NCBI RefSeq assembly: GCF_014650555.1
Contig: NZ_BMVE01000012.1
Coordinates: 186,001 to 250,000, forward strand
DNA from: Streptomyces goshikiensis
Lineage (GTDB): Bacteria > Actinomycetota > Actinomycetes > Streptomycetales > Streptomycetaceae
Length of the DNA: 64,000 nucleotides
Direction of reading: 5' to 3'
The notes beneath the pieces are model-generated. The model ran no database searches. It saw only the letters and a program-made list of their open reading frames with translations, and was not told the DNA's origin. Position numbers and translations under genes: made by a program. Shown piece after piece: positions 44,095 through 54,335 of the stretch. Each line of letters begins with the position of its first letter. Positions within the stretch are counted from its first letter, which is position 1.

Positions 44095-45231
44095 TCATCC
44101 CAGGAAGGCCGGGAGCGCGGCGGCCAGGCGTTCGTACTCCTCGGGCCGGTTGTAGATCTGGCCGCAGACCCGGATGCCGCCGCCGCCCGGCCAGGGCCAG
44201 ATCAGGACCCGGACGCGCAGCCGCGCCGCCAGCTCCTCCCGCAGCGCGCGGGCGCCCTCCGGGGTCTCGGCGATCCCCGGCGGCAGCCGCAGCGCGCGCA
44301 TCGCGAGGCCGTCGGTGTACGGGAGCGGGGCGAGGCCGGGGATCCGGGCGAGCAGGGCCGCTCCGTGGGCGGCGAGGGCGGTGTTGTGGGCCCGCACCCG
44401 GGCGGCGTCGAGGCGGTCGAGCAGGTCCAGCCCCTCGGGGGCGGCGAGCCAGCCGGTGTAGTCGGCGGTGGCCCGGTACTCGACGGAGCGCGGGAATCCG
44501 TGCCCGTCCTCCCAGGAGGGCACCAGGGGCCGGATCCGGGCGCGGTGCGCGGGGGCGACGGCGAGCACCGCGGTGCCGGGCGGCGCGTAGCCCCATTTGT
44601 GGAGGTTCCCGAACCAGAAGTCGGCGCCGCCCGCGAGCGGGTCCGCGACCATGCCGGGGGCGTGGGCGCCGTCGACGACGGTGGTGACGCCGCGGGCCGC
44701 GAGCTCGGCGAGCAGCCGGGGCGTGGCGATGACGCGGGCGGTGGGCGAGCTGATGTGGTCGAGGACCGCGACCTTGGTGCGCGGGGTGACGCCGGCCAGT
44801 ACCGCCTCGCGCACCGCGTCCTCGTCGGGCAGGCCCGGATCCAGCGGCACGGTGGTGACGGGGGCCCGGCGGGCGGCGGCCGCGACGACGGTGCCGTAGC
44901 CGTGGTCGGTGACCAGGATCTCGTCCCCCTCTGCCAGCGGGACGGCGTCGAGGGCCAGGTTGGCGCCCTCGGTGGCGTTGGCGATGAAGGCGATGCCGTC
45001 CGGGTCGGCGCCGAGGTGCGCGGCGACGCGGGCGCGGGCGGCCGCGATCCGGTCCGCGACGCCGACGAAGAAGGTGTCGGGGTCCTCGTGGGCCTCGGCC
45101 CGCAGCGCCGCCTGGGCCTCCTGGACGGGGACGGGGACCGCGCCGAAGGAGCCGTGGTTCAGGTGGGCGATGCCGGGGTCGAGGCGGAACAGGTCCGGCC
45201 CGCCGGGGAACGGGGTGGGGCTCACGGGCAC
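44095..45231 (-). CDS. Class V aminotransferase (isopenicillin N epimerase-like)
   Basis: 378 aa from GTG 45231, AAGGAG five bases upstream. PLP-fold type I: LNHGSFGAVPVPVQ, FIANATEGANLAL, VVDGAHAPGMV, and the Schiff-base Lys in WFGNLHKWGYAPPG. IPNS-epimerase/cysteine desulfurase-like length; substrate unknown. Convergent with cobF, 4 bp between stops. Confidence 0.88.
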   Translation of the reverse strand: MPVSPTPFPGGPDLFRLDPGIAHLNHGSFGAVPVPVQEAQAALRAEAHEDPDTFFVGVADRIAAARARVAAHLGADPDGIAFIANATEGANLALDAVPLAEGDEILVTDHGYGTVVAAAARRAPVTTVPLDPGLPDEDAVREAVLAGVTPRTKVAVLDHISSPTARVIATPRLLAELAARGVTTVVDGAHAPGMVADPLAGGADFWFGNLHKWGYAPPGTAVLAVAPAHRARIRPLVPSWEDGHGFPRSVEYRATADYTGWLAAPEGLDLLDRLDAARVRAHNTALAAHGAALLARIPGLAPLPYTDGLAMRALRLPPGIAETPEGARALREELAARLRVRVLIWPWPGGGGIRVCGQIYNRPEEYERLAAALPAFLG

Positions 45232-45302
45232 GGGGGCTCCTTCCGCGTGCGCGGGCCTTCGGGGCGGCCCGCCGCGGAGCCTCTCTCCCCGCCGCGCCCC
45301 TT

Positions 45303-45366
45303 CCCGAAACCGAACCCGAGACCGAATCCGGGACCGAATCCGGGAGCGAACCCGGGACCGAATCCG
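45303..45366. repeat. Tandem 12-bp repeat, about five imperfect copies
   Basis: Units of the type ACCGAATCCGGG (variants ACCGAACCCGAG, GCGAACCCGGG) occupy the gap between the aminotransferase and the GH71-like gene. It is non-coding; no function apparent. Confidence 0.75.
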
Positions 45367-45396
45367 TACCAGCCCCGCACGCGCGGGCGCGGCCGG

Positions 45397-47091
45397 CTAC
45401 TCGCGGCCGCTGGTCGCCGCGTAGTACTGGAGGTCCTGGACGGACACCGTGTGGTCCACCGGGTACGGCAGCTCCACGTCCGCCCGGGCCTTCCCGTCCC
45501 GTACCAGTACGGCCGAGGCGCTGCCCGCCCGCAGCGGCAGCAGTTCGCTGTGGATCCCGGCCGCGGCCTCGTGGGAGCCCGTGGCGGTGCCGACCGCGGT
45601 ACGGACGGTCCCCGGCTCCGTGAGGAAGCTGAGCACCTCCACCGTGTCGCGGGGCGCGGCGCTGCCCTTGCGCGGGGCCATCACCAGCGACTGGGTGCCC
45701 GTCGGGGCGGCGGACGCGAACTGGGTGCGGGCGGTGAGGTAGAGGGTGTCGCGGACGACCTTCGGCCAGGCGCCGGTCTTGAACCGGGTCAGGTAGTAGG
45801 AGGTGAGGTCCAGGTACGCGTACCCGTTGTGCAGGGAGGGCGCGAACTGGCTGCCCTCGGAGTAGTCGTTCCAGGTGGTCAGCTGTACCCAGTCGGCCCC
45901 GTCGTCGATGGCGTGCTGCCAGGTGGAGCGCAGGGTGGCGGTGTTGCCGGCCTCGTCGTAGATGCCCTGGTTGGGGCGGGCGTCCTGGACCGATACGGGC
46001 TGCATCCAGAGCTTGCCCATGCCGTGCGCCCGCTCGGCGTCGCGCGTGGAGCTCTCCTGGCCCACGTAACTGCGGCTGCCCCATTCGGAGAAGCCGTGGC
46101 TGATGGGGGCGAACTCCCCGCTGTGCGCTCCGAAGTCGAGGAAGAGGGGGACGAAGGCGGTGCCGATGCCGTGCTTCGACCTGAGGGCGGCGATGACCTG
46201 CGTCCACCACTGCGCGCTCTTCGCCTCCGCCTTGAACGGGGAGACGACGAGCCGTCCGTCGCCGAGGCGGTGCGCCGCGGGGGCCTTGCCGAGGGCGGCG
46301 AGGGCGTCGGCGAGGACGCCGGGGTCGTCGGTCTTCAGCGAGGTCATGTCCGGCATCAGCATGATCTTGAAGGCGGGGTCCACCGAACGGGCCGCCTCCA
46401 TCAGGAGGTTGGACCGCTCCCAGTTCTTGCCGGAGAGGGAGAGCATGTCGAGGGTGAACCCGTCGATGCCGGCGGCCCGGGCGGTGCGGACCTCCTGCTG
46501 GAGGTTGGCGTACTCCCAGTCGCCGCCCTTGGGCGGGACGGGCAGCGGGCGGTCGCGCAGCAGCCCGCCGTAGCGCTCGTGCTTGCCGCTCTCGCCGGCG
46601 GGTTCGAGGTAGTTGCGGGTGTAGTAGTCCCCGTCGGCGGGGGCGTTGTCGAGGGAGAGCGGGTACGGGGTGAAGTAGTGGGCGAACACCAGCTTCCTGC
46701 CCGCCGCACCGGAGCGCAGCGCCGCCGGCTGGGGCATGTCGAAGGGCAGGGCTCCGGCGGGGCGCGGGGCGCCGGAGCCGGCCGGGGCGCCGGTGGCGCG
46801 CTTGTCGGGGGTCTTGGGGGCCGGCTCGGGCGCCGCCGTCCCGGAAGGGGCGCCGGTGGTGGGGCCCGCGCCGGGCTCCGTGGGCCCGGGCGTTCCGGGG
46901 GCGGGCGCGGAGGCGTTCTGGCCCGCGCCGTCCGCGAAGGGGTCCCAGGCGGCGCCGGTGGCGGCGAAGGCGCCGGCCAGCAGGAAGCCGGATATCAGGA
47001 GGGCGAGCAGGGGACCCCGCCCCCGGAAGCCCGGGCGGCGCCAGTGCGACGGGGGGCGCGCCTGCCGTTCGGTCCGCCGCTCTGCTGCCAT
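45397..47091 (-). CDS. Secreted GH71/GH99-like glycoside hydrolase (alpha-glucanase type)
   Basis: 564 aa. An N-terminal membrane/signal segment (about 25-48, LLALLISGFLLAGAFAATGA) is followed by a Pro/Gly/Thr/Ala linker to about 118. The catalytic region has KLVFAHYFTPYPLSLDN, AAGIDGFTLDMLSLSG with the acidic residue, KIMLMPDMTS, and LTTWNDYSEGSQFAPS, matching GH71-type endo-alpha-1,3-glucanases. The C-terminal 120 residues are a beta domain. Envelope-exposed or secreted; the polysaccharide target is not settled. Confidence 0.8.
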   Translation of the reverse strand: MAAERRTERQARPPSHWRRPGFRGRGPLLALLISGFLLAGAFAATGAAWDPFADGAGQNASAPAPGTPGPTEPGAGPTTGAPSGTAAPEPAPKTPDKRATGAPAGSGAPRPAGALPFDMPQPAALRSGAAGRKLVFAHYFTPYPLSLDNAPADGDYYTRNYLEPAGESGKHERYGGLLRDRPLPVPPKGGDWEYANLQQEVRTARAAGIDGFTLDMLSLSGKNWERSNLLMEAARSVDPAFKIMLMPDMTSLKTDDPGVLADALAALGKAPAAHRLGDGRLVVSPFKAEAKSAQWWTQVIAALRSKHGIGTAFVPLFLDFGAHSGEFAPISHGFSEWGSRSYVGQESSTRDAERAHGMGKLWMQPVSVQDARPNQGIYDEAGNTATLRSTWQHAIDDGADWVQLTTWNDYSEGSQFAPSLHNGYAYLDLTSYYLTRFKTGAWPKVVRDTLYLTARTQFASAAPTGTQSLVMAPRKGSAAPRDTVEVLSFLTEPGTVRTAVGTATGSHEAAAGIHSELLPLRAGSASAVLVRDGKARADVELPYPVDHTVSVQDLQYYAATSGRE

Positions 47092-47211
47092 GGTGAGCCC
47101 TCTCCCGTACGTCCGCCCCGTGTTGGGGTCGCACAGCAGTAGAGCCGATTACCGGCCGCCCGACAACCGTCCCCGGCGCGGCCCGCGTACGCCTGGACGC
47201 GGCGGCGGCGT

Positions 47212-48138
47212 TCAGGCGTGCAGGGCGCTCCCGTCTTCCGGGTGCCCTTCCGGTTCGAGCTGGAGGGTGGAGTGGGCGACGTCGAAGTGCCCGCCCACGC
47301 AGGCCTGCAACCGGGCCAGCAGCAGCCCGTGGTCCTCCCCGCGCAGGGTCTGCTCGGCGACGACGATGTGCGCGGTGAGCACCGGCATGCCGGAGGTGAC
47401 GGTCCAGGCGTGCAGATCGTGCACGTCGAGCACGCCGGGCTCTTCGAGGAGGTGGCGGCGCACGTCGGCGAGGTCCATGTCCTGCGGGGTGGCCTCCAGC
47501 AGGACGTGGGCCGCGTCGCGCAGCAGTCCGTAGGCGCGCGGGATGATCAGCAGGCCGATGACGATCGAGGCGATCGGGTCGGCTGCCTCCCAGCCGGTGA
47601 GGAGGATGACGAGGGCGCCGATGATGACGGCGACGGAGCCGAGGGCGTCGCCGAGCACCTCCAGGTAGGCGCCGCGCAGGTTGAGGCTGTGGTCCTTGGC
47701 GTCGCGCAGCAGCCACAGGCCGGCCCCGTTGGCGGCGAGGCCGAGGACGGCGATGCCGAGCATCAGCCCGCCCTTGACCTCGACGGGTTCGCTGAACCGG
47801 CCGATCGCCGTGTAGAGGACCCAGCCGAAGATGGCGAGGAGGAGCAGGGCGTTCAGGACGGCGGAGAAGATCTCGACCCGGTAGAAGCCGAAGGTGCGGC
47901 GCGGGGTGGGAGCGCGCTGGGCGAGGGTGATCGCGCCGAGGGCGAGGGAGACCCCGATGGCGTCGGTGAGGCTGTGGGCGGCGTCCGCGAGCAGCGCGAG
48001 GCTGCCGGACAGCACCGAGCCGAGCACCTGGAGGAGCGTGATCGAGGCGCTGATGCAGATGGTCCACAGCAGCCGTTTGCGGTACGTCCCGCTGAGGGTT
48101 CCGGCGGCCGCCGGGGGTGCACCGTGGTCATGGCCCAT
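47212..48138 (-). CDS. Cation diffusion facilitator (CDF) Zn/Co/Cd efflux transporter
   Basis: 308 aa from ATG 48138 (ATG 48147 would add MVI). His-rich start MGHDHG; six membrane helices; the metal site LLADAAHSLTDAIG in helix 2 and YLEVLGDALGSVAVI in helix 5; cytoplasmic C-terminal dimer domain with DVHDLHAWTVTSG. It exports divalent metal ions against protons. No linked metalloregulator is seen. Confidence 0.93.
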   Translation of the reverse strand: MGHDHGAPPAAAGTLSGTYRKRLLWTICISASITLLQVLGSVLSGSLALLADAAHSLTDAIGVSLALGAITLAQRAPTPRRTFGFYRVEIFSAVLNALLLLAIFGWVLYTAIGRFSEPVEVKGGLMLGIAVLGLAANGAGLWLLRDAKDHSLNLRGAYLEVLGDALGSVAVIIGALVILLTGWEAADPIASIVIGLLIIPRAYGLLRDAAHVLLEATPQDMDLADVRRHLLEEPGVLDVHDLHAWTVTSGMPVLTAHIVVAEQTLRGEDHGLLLARLQACVGGHFDVAHSTLQLEPEGHPEDGSALHA

Positions 48139-48310
48139 GATCACCATCCGACCACAGGTACCGGCCCGTGGCCCGGCGGCACGGCGTTTTCCCCGGAGTC
48201 CGCCATTCCCCTGGCCTTACGGGGGAACTGACGCATAATCATCGACACGCGGCCCGAATCAACCCTCCGCCGCGGAACTGGTCACGCATGCAATGGGGGG
48301 CATCGTGCCG

Positions 48311-48763
48311 ATGAGGGAACCCGGCGGCGCCGGAACACTGCCGACCACGTCCGACGAGCTGTCCCGGCTGCTCACCGCCGTACGGCGGGGCCGGGTCCTG
48401 ACCGTGACCGGGGGCTTCCGCGCACCCCGGAGCCTGCTGGTCCGGGAGGTCGCGCACCGGATCTCGTCCAACTTCTGCGACGGTACGGCGCTCCTCGCCC
48501 TGGAGCGGGACACCGGCGTACGGGAACTCGTGGCCGCGCTGGGTTCCCTGCCCGGGATGCCCTTCCTGCCGTACGGGACGGCGAACGCCGCGTCGTGGCT
48601 CGCGGAGCGGGACATGCTGCTCGTCCTCGACGACAGCGGATGGCTGGACGCGGAGGCGCTCGCCTGGCTGCGCTCGCTGCTCACGATCGCGCCCGGGCTG
48701 CGGATCCTGGCGGCCGGCCGGCACCCGCTGGCCGTCGGCCAGGGCCGGGTCCACCGGCTCTGA
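48311..48763 (+). CDS. Degenerate NTPase-like (AfsR/NB-ARC-type) small protein
   Basis: About 150 aa; ATG 48311 chosen (GGGGGG about 10 bp upstream), ATG 48293 possible. It resembles the start of an AfsR/LuxR-type ATPase: RVLTVTGGF where a P loop would be, DMLLVLDDSGWLDAEAL like a Walker B strand, and GLRILAAGRHPLAVGQG like the sensor LRILATSREPL. The GKT of the P loop is absent (GGFRAPRSLL), and the protein ends after the first subdomain. It is probably a catalytically inactive remnant or partner protein. Confidence 0.65.
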   Translation: MREPGGAGTLPTTSDELSRLLTAVRRGRVLTVTGGFRAPRSLLVREVAHRISSNFCDGTALLALERDTGVRELVAALGSLPGMPFLPYGTANAASWLAERDMLLVLDDSGWLDAEALAWLRSLLTIAPGLRILAAGRHPLAVGQGRVHRL

Positions 48764-48775
48764 CCCCGGGCGGGA

Positions 48776-48823
48776 GTACGCCGCCGCCCCCGCCGGTGCA
48801 TACCGGCGGGGGCGGCGGCGTAC
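48776..48823. terminator. Bidirectional hairpin terminator
   Basis: A perfect 22-bp stem with a GCAT loop between two convergent genes (the NTPase-like protein and icd). One of the longest uninterrupted hairpins in the window. Confidence 0.9.
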
Positions 48824-48848
48824 CGCAGGATCCGTGGGATCCCTGGGA

Positions 48849-51068
<2,220 letters not shown>

Positions 51069-51220
51069 CGGATGCTCCGCTCCACAGTCTGCGTCTCTCG
51101 TCTGCAACATTGCTCGACATCAAGATATCTCGTGATCGGGCCGGTCTGGACAGCCCCCTGCCCGAGTCTCGGGGAGACGCGCGTCACCCGGTGCCCCGCG
51201 CGGCCCCCCGGAACGGGGCG

Positions 51221-51258
51221 AGCGCCGCCACCGGCTGTTTCCAGCCAGTGGCGGCGCT
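51221..51258 (-). terminator. Hairpin after the DUF805 gene
   Basis: AGCGCCGCCAC pairs with its complement, and an inner GGCTG/CAGCC pair extends the stem past one mismatch. It is 42 bp past the DUF805 stop on the minus strand. Confidence 0.75.
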
Positions 51259-51299
51259 CAGGTACTCGGGCGCTCGCGCACCCGGGCGTACGGACCCGA

Positions 51300-51653
51300 T
51301 CAGGCGTGGACGGCCTTCGGGCTCGGGCCGTACTCGTTCGGCTGGGCGTGACCCTCGCTCGCCATGAGGACCAGGAGCCAGATGCCACCGATCAGCGGGA
51401 TGAGGGAGATCAGCAGCCACCAGCCGGACTTGCCGGTGTCGTGCAGGCGACGGACGCCGACGGCCAGACCCGGGAGGAAGACGGCCAGCGCGTAGATCGC
51501 GTACAGGAGCGGGTACGTGCCGATCACGCTGTCGATGATGGCGACGATGATCAGCGCGATCAGGTTGAACAGCGTGAACATCCAGTACTCCTGCCGGCGG
51601 GCGCGGCCGGAGAAGACGGTGTACTTCTTCAGAACGTCGGTGTAGTAGTGCAT
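51300..51653 (-). CDS. DUF805 family membrane protein
   Basis: 117 aa from ATG 51653, GGGGGA upstream. DUF805 signature: DVLKKYTVFSGRARRQEYWM, followed by three or four hydrophobic helices (FNLIALIIVAIIDSVIGTYP, LYAIYALAVFLPGLAVGVRR, LHDTGKSGWWLLISLIPLIG). Role unknown. Expressed from the promoter at 51709-51737. Confidence 0.92.
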   Translation of the reverse strand: MHYYTDVLKKYTVFSGRARRQEYWMFTLFNLIALIIVAIIDSVIGTYPLLYAIYALAVFLPGLAVGVRRLHDTGKSGWWLLISLIPLIGGIWLLVLMASEGHAQPNEYGPSPKAVHA

Positions 51654-51991
51654 GAGTCCCCCCAGAGGACGGTTCGTGGGCCCGTCCTGCTGGAGCAAGC
51701 CGGGGCAGAACTTATGCCCCGCTTACGCGGCGGTCAAGCCAGTTCGCAAGCCGCCAGAAGAGCCACTTTCCTTGAGATCATCAACCAAACCCATGGGTAC
51801 CGGGCGCCACTTGGAACCCACTGATCGCGCCATGTCACACGGGGTGAGGACACAAGGGTGACAACGGGCATTTCCCCCGGCCCAAGTGACGCACAGGCCC
51901 CTCGAATAAGGCTCGAACACCCTCTTGCCAACACCGCCGCGGGCCTCTCCGCGCCCACATCGTTACGGCTCCGCGACCTACCCCGGCCGAT
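51654..51991. other. Intergenic region between the DUF805 gene and the chitosanase
   Basis: 338 bp holding the DUF805 promoter on its left side. The rest shows no coding signal; both flanking genes read leftwards. Confidence 0.5.
51709..51737 (-). promoter_or_regulatory. Promoter of the DUF805 gene
   Basis: On the minus strand TTGACC, a 17-bp spacer and TAAGTT, giving a leader of about 50 nt before the ATG. A good vegetative (HrdB-type) match. Confidence 0.6.
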
Positions 51992-52864
51992 TCAGCCGAT
52001 GTGGAAGGAGTCCCCGTAAACCTTCCAGTCGAGCGGGGCATTGAGGTTCAGGTTGCCCTTCTTCAGGAAGACCCGCTGGGCGGTGTCGACCCGGCTGGTG
52101 TCGCTGTGCGCCTCCTCCTGCTTCATCGCCCAGACGCGGGCGTCGAGGAAGGCGTTCAGCCAGGTGGTCTCGTTCCCGCCCTGGGCCGGGGGCTTGGCCT
52201 TGGACAGCGCCCGCTTGCGGATGTTGCGGAAGCTGGTGGAGTCGGTGCCGTCGCCGTGCATGACGATCGCGTCGTAGTACATGAACTGGCCGAGCGTGCC
52301 GACCCCGTCGGACTTGCCCTGCTTGACCGAGGGGTTGAAGTAGACGCGGTCGCGCTCGTGGTCCTGGGCCTTCTTGAACTCGCCGTCCTGCGCGGCCTTC
52401 GCCCAGTCCTTGGTGAAGCTGGGGTCGAGACCGGCGTGTGAGTCGCTGCCGTTCACCTTGCGCAGCGCCGGAAGGTACTTGGCGAGCACGTTGCCCGGCT
52501 TGACCTGGGTGTAGTACTCGACGAGGTCGAGCATGTCGCCGGTGCCGGAACAGAAGCCGATGATGCCGGCGGTGTAGCCGCGCTCGTCGCCTATGTCCTC
52601 GATGTACTTGTACTGCGCCTTCCAGTCCAGCGAGGAGTTCTCGGCGCTGGAGACGATCTGCATGGCGATCTCCTTCTTCGCCGGGTCGTCGAGGCCGGTG
52701 GCGGCGGCCGCCTCCGGGGCCGCCGGGGCCGCGTGTGCGGCGGCGGGGACCGTCGCGGGGATCGTCGCGGGGGCGGCCCCCGCGTGAGCGGCGACCGGGG
52801 CGGCGAGGAGCGCCGTCCCGAGGAGCGCTCCGAACGCCATCGTCTTGCGCTGGGGAGTGAACAC
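51992..52864 (-). CDS. csn: Secreted chitosanase, glycoside hydrolase family 46
   Basis: 290 aa from GTG 52864 (GGAGG 7 bases upstream). Signal peptide to about residue 29-45 (FGALLGTALLAAPVAAHAG). Mature enzyme has SSAENSSLDWKAQYKYIEDI and GDERGYTAGIIGFCSGTGDM; Glu75 and Asp93 have the same 18-residue spacing as catalytic Glu22/Asp40 of the Streptomyces N174 chitosanase. Hydrolyses chitosan outside the cell. A 15-bp palindrome lies upstream of the start and probably controls it. Confidence 0.95.
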   Translation of the reverse strand: MFTPQRKTMAFGALLGTALLAAPVAAHAGAAPATIPATVPAAAHAAPAAPEAAAATGLDDPAKKEIAMQIVSSAENSSLDWKAQYKYIEDIGDERGYTAGIIGFCSGTGDMLDLVEYYTQVKPGNVLAKYLPALRKVNGSDSHAGLDPSFTKDWAKAAQDGEFKKAQDHERDRVYFNPSVKQGKSDGVGTLGQFMYYDAIVMHGDGTDSTSFRNIRKRALSKAKPPAQGGNETTWLNAFLDARVWAMKQEEAHSDTSRVDTAQRVFLKKGNLNLNAPLDWKVYGDSFHIG

Positions 52865-53258
52865 AAGGCCTCCGTAGGGGGGTTGAGGCTTTCCGATTCC
52901 GTTAGGAAACTTTCCTACCAGACATGGGGAGCGGGGAACACCCCTCCGGCCGGGGCGGCGGCTTGGGATCATCGACCAGGCCGGGAGTGCGCGACCGGGC
53001 GCTTTTCCGTGTCCGGAACCAGTCGCCCCGGCGGTGAGCCGGTTGCTTGACTGGCGACACGCCCCGAAGGCGGTCCGGCACGGCGTTTGCGGCTCTCTCG
53101 CCCTGCCGACGGCCCCCGGAGCCGAGGGAGGTGTCCCCGCGCGCCGACAGCGGTGTACGGCGCGCGGGGCCCTGGCATATGCGGTGCCAGATCCGGCATC
53201 CTTGCGCATATGCGGCCGCTGGCGGCCGTCTGAGCCCGCAAGCAAGGGTGGAGGCCCG
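52865..53258. other. Divergent intergenic region between chitosanase and fused methyltransferase genes
   Basis: 394 bp without a supported gene. It contains the chitosanase operator palindrome (52903-52917) and a direct repeat GCATATGCGG at 53175 and 53206 (31 bp apart) just before the rightward gene. Confidence 0.45.
52903..52917 (-). promoter_or_regulatory. Palindromic operator upstream of the chitosanase gene
   Basis: TAGGAAACTTTCCTA, two perfect 7-bp arms around one base, 39 bp before the start codon. Chitosanase genes of streptomycetes are repressed through palindromic boxes by a dedicated regulator (CsnR in S. lividans); this site fits that role, by inference. Confidence 0.65.
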
Positions 53259-54335
53259 ATGGCCGTAGTCGTGATCGGTGAGCCCGCGGCGCAGCCGGGC
53301 GCCGCGCTCCCCCCGGCGGTGACCGCCGCCTTCGAGGCCGTCGGGCTGCGGACGCACCTGTGCCGCCCCGGCGACGGCGATCCCCTTCCGGCCACGCTCA
53401 CCGGCGCCGACGCGCTCGTCCTCGCCTGCGCCGGGCCCGAGGCGTTGCCTCTGCTGCGCGCGGCCCTGGCCGCCGAGGTCCCGGTGCTGGCGCTGGGCGG
53501 CGGGGCGCCGTTGCTGGACCGGGCCGCGGCGCAGCCCCCGCCCCTGCCCCCGGCGGCAGGCGCCGATCCGCTGCGCGGGGCCGGGGAGGGCGCGTACGGC
53601 CACGGCTTCCGGCGGCTCGGCGGGAGCGCCTGGGCACTGCCGGGCCCGCTCGGGGACCCGGCCGGCGCCGCCCCGCTCCACCGGTTCGCCGCGCTCGCGG
53701 CCGCCCGGGCCGAACACACCGCCACCCGCGCCTTCTTCACCCCGCGCGCCGACGCCTGGGAGGAGCGGTTCGCCTACCAGGCCCCGGCCTACGAGGCCGC
53801 CGTGGCCCGGATGCGGCTGCGGCCCGGGCAGACGGTCCTGGACCTCGGCTGCGGCAGCGGCCGCGCCCTGCCCGCGCTGCGCGCGGGGGTCGGAGCCGGC
53901 GGCACGGTGCTCGGCGTGGACCTGACCCCAGCGATGCTCACGGCCGCCGCCCGCGCGGGCCGGCGGGGCCCGGCCGGTCTGCTCGTGGCGGACTGCGGCC
54001 GGCTCCCGCTGCCGGCCGGCGCGGTGCACGGGATCTTCGCCGCCGGGCTGCTCGACCACCTGCCGCAGCCTCGTACCGCGTTGACCGAGTGGGCCCGGGT
54101 CTGCGCCCCCGGCGCGGAACTGCTGCTGTTCCACCCCTCGGGCCGTGCCGAGCGCGCCGCCCGGCACGGCCGCCCCGTCAGCCCCGACGACCCGCTCGCC
54201 GAGCCGAACCTGCGCCCGGCGCTGGACGCGACGGGCTGGCGGCTGGCCGAGTACGAGGACGCGGTCACCCACTTCGTGGCCCGCGCCCGCCGGAGGGTCA
54301 GAGCCAGCCGTTGCGGCGGAAGCCCCGGTGGATGA
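53259..54335 (+). CDS. Fused protein: amidotransferase-like N-terminal domain + SAM methyltransferase
   Basis: 358 aa from ATG 53259 (GGGTGGAGG upstream). Residues 1-130 look like a class I glutamine-amidotransferase-type Rossmann domain (VVVIGEPAAQ, ADALVLACAGPEALPLLRAA, VPVLALGGGAPLLDRAAA), without the catalytic Cys. Residues about 165-330 are a class I methyltransferase: AYEAAVARMRLRPGQTVLDL, GCGSGRALPALRAG, LGVDLTPAMLTAAAR. Substrate unknown. It overlaps the convergent corA gene by 38 bp. Confidence 0.8.
   Translation: MAVVVIGEPAAQPGAALPPAVTAAFEAVGLRTHLCRPGDGDPLPATLTGADALVLACAGPEALPLLRAALAAEVPVLALGGGAPLLDRAAAQPPPLPPAAGADPLRGAGEGAYGHGFRRLGGSAWALPGPLGDPAGAAPLHRFAALAAARAEHTATRAFFTPRADAWEERFAYQAPAYEAAVARMRLRPGQTVLDLGCGSGRALPALRAGVGAGGTVLGVDLTPAMLTAAARAGRRGPAGLLVADCGRLPLPAGAVHGIFAAGLLDHLPQPRTALTEWARVCAPGAELLLFHPSGRAERAARHGRPVSPDDPLAEPNLRPALDATGWRLAEYEDAVTHFVARARRRVRASRCGGSPGG

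Noticed and set aside
43951..47142. A 3.2-kb plus-strand open frame over the aminotransferase and GH71-like genes
   Set aside because: Low-complexity antisense product; the minus-strand genes explain this DNA.
43955..48067. A 4.1-kb open minus-strand frame spanning several genes
   Set aside because: Arg/Pro/Gly-rich translation with no domain; it lies in another frame over well-supported genes and arises from GC skew.
53175..53215. GCATATGCGG direct repeat before the fused methyltransferase gene
   Set aside because: Short, two copies only, no clear relation to a promoter; kept only as a note.
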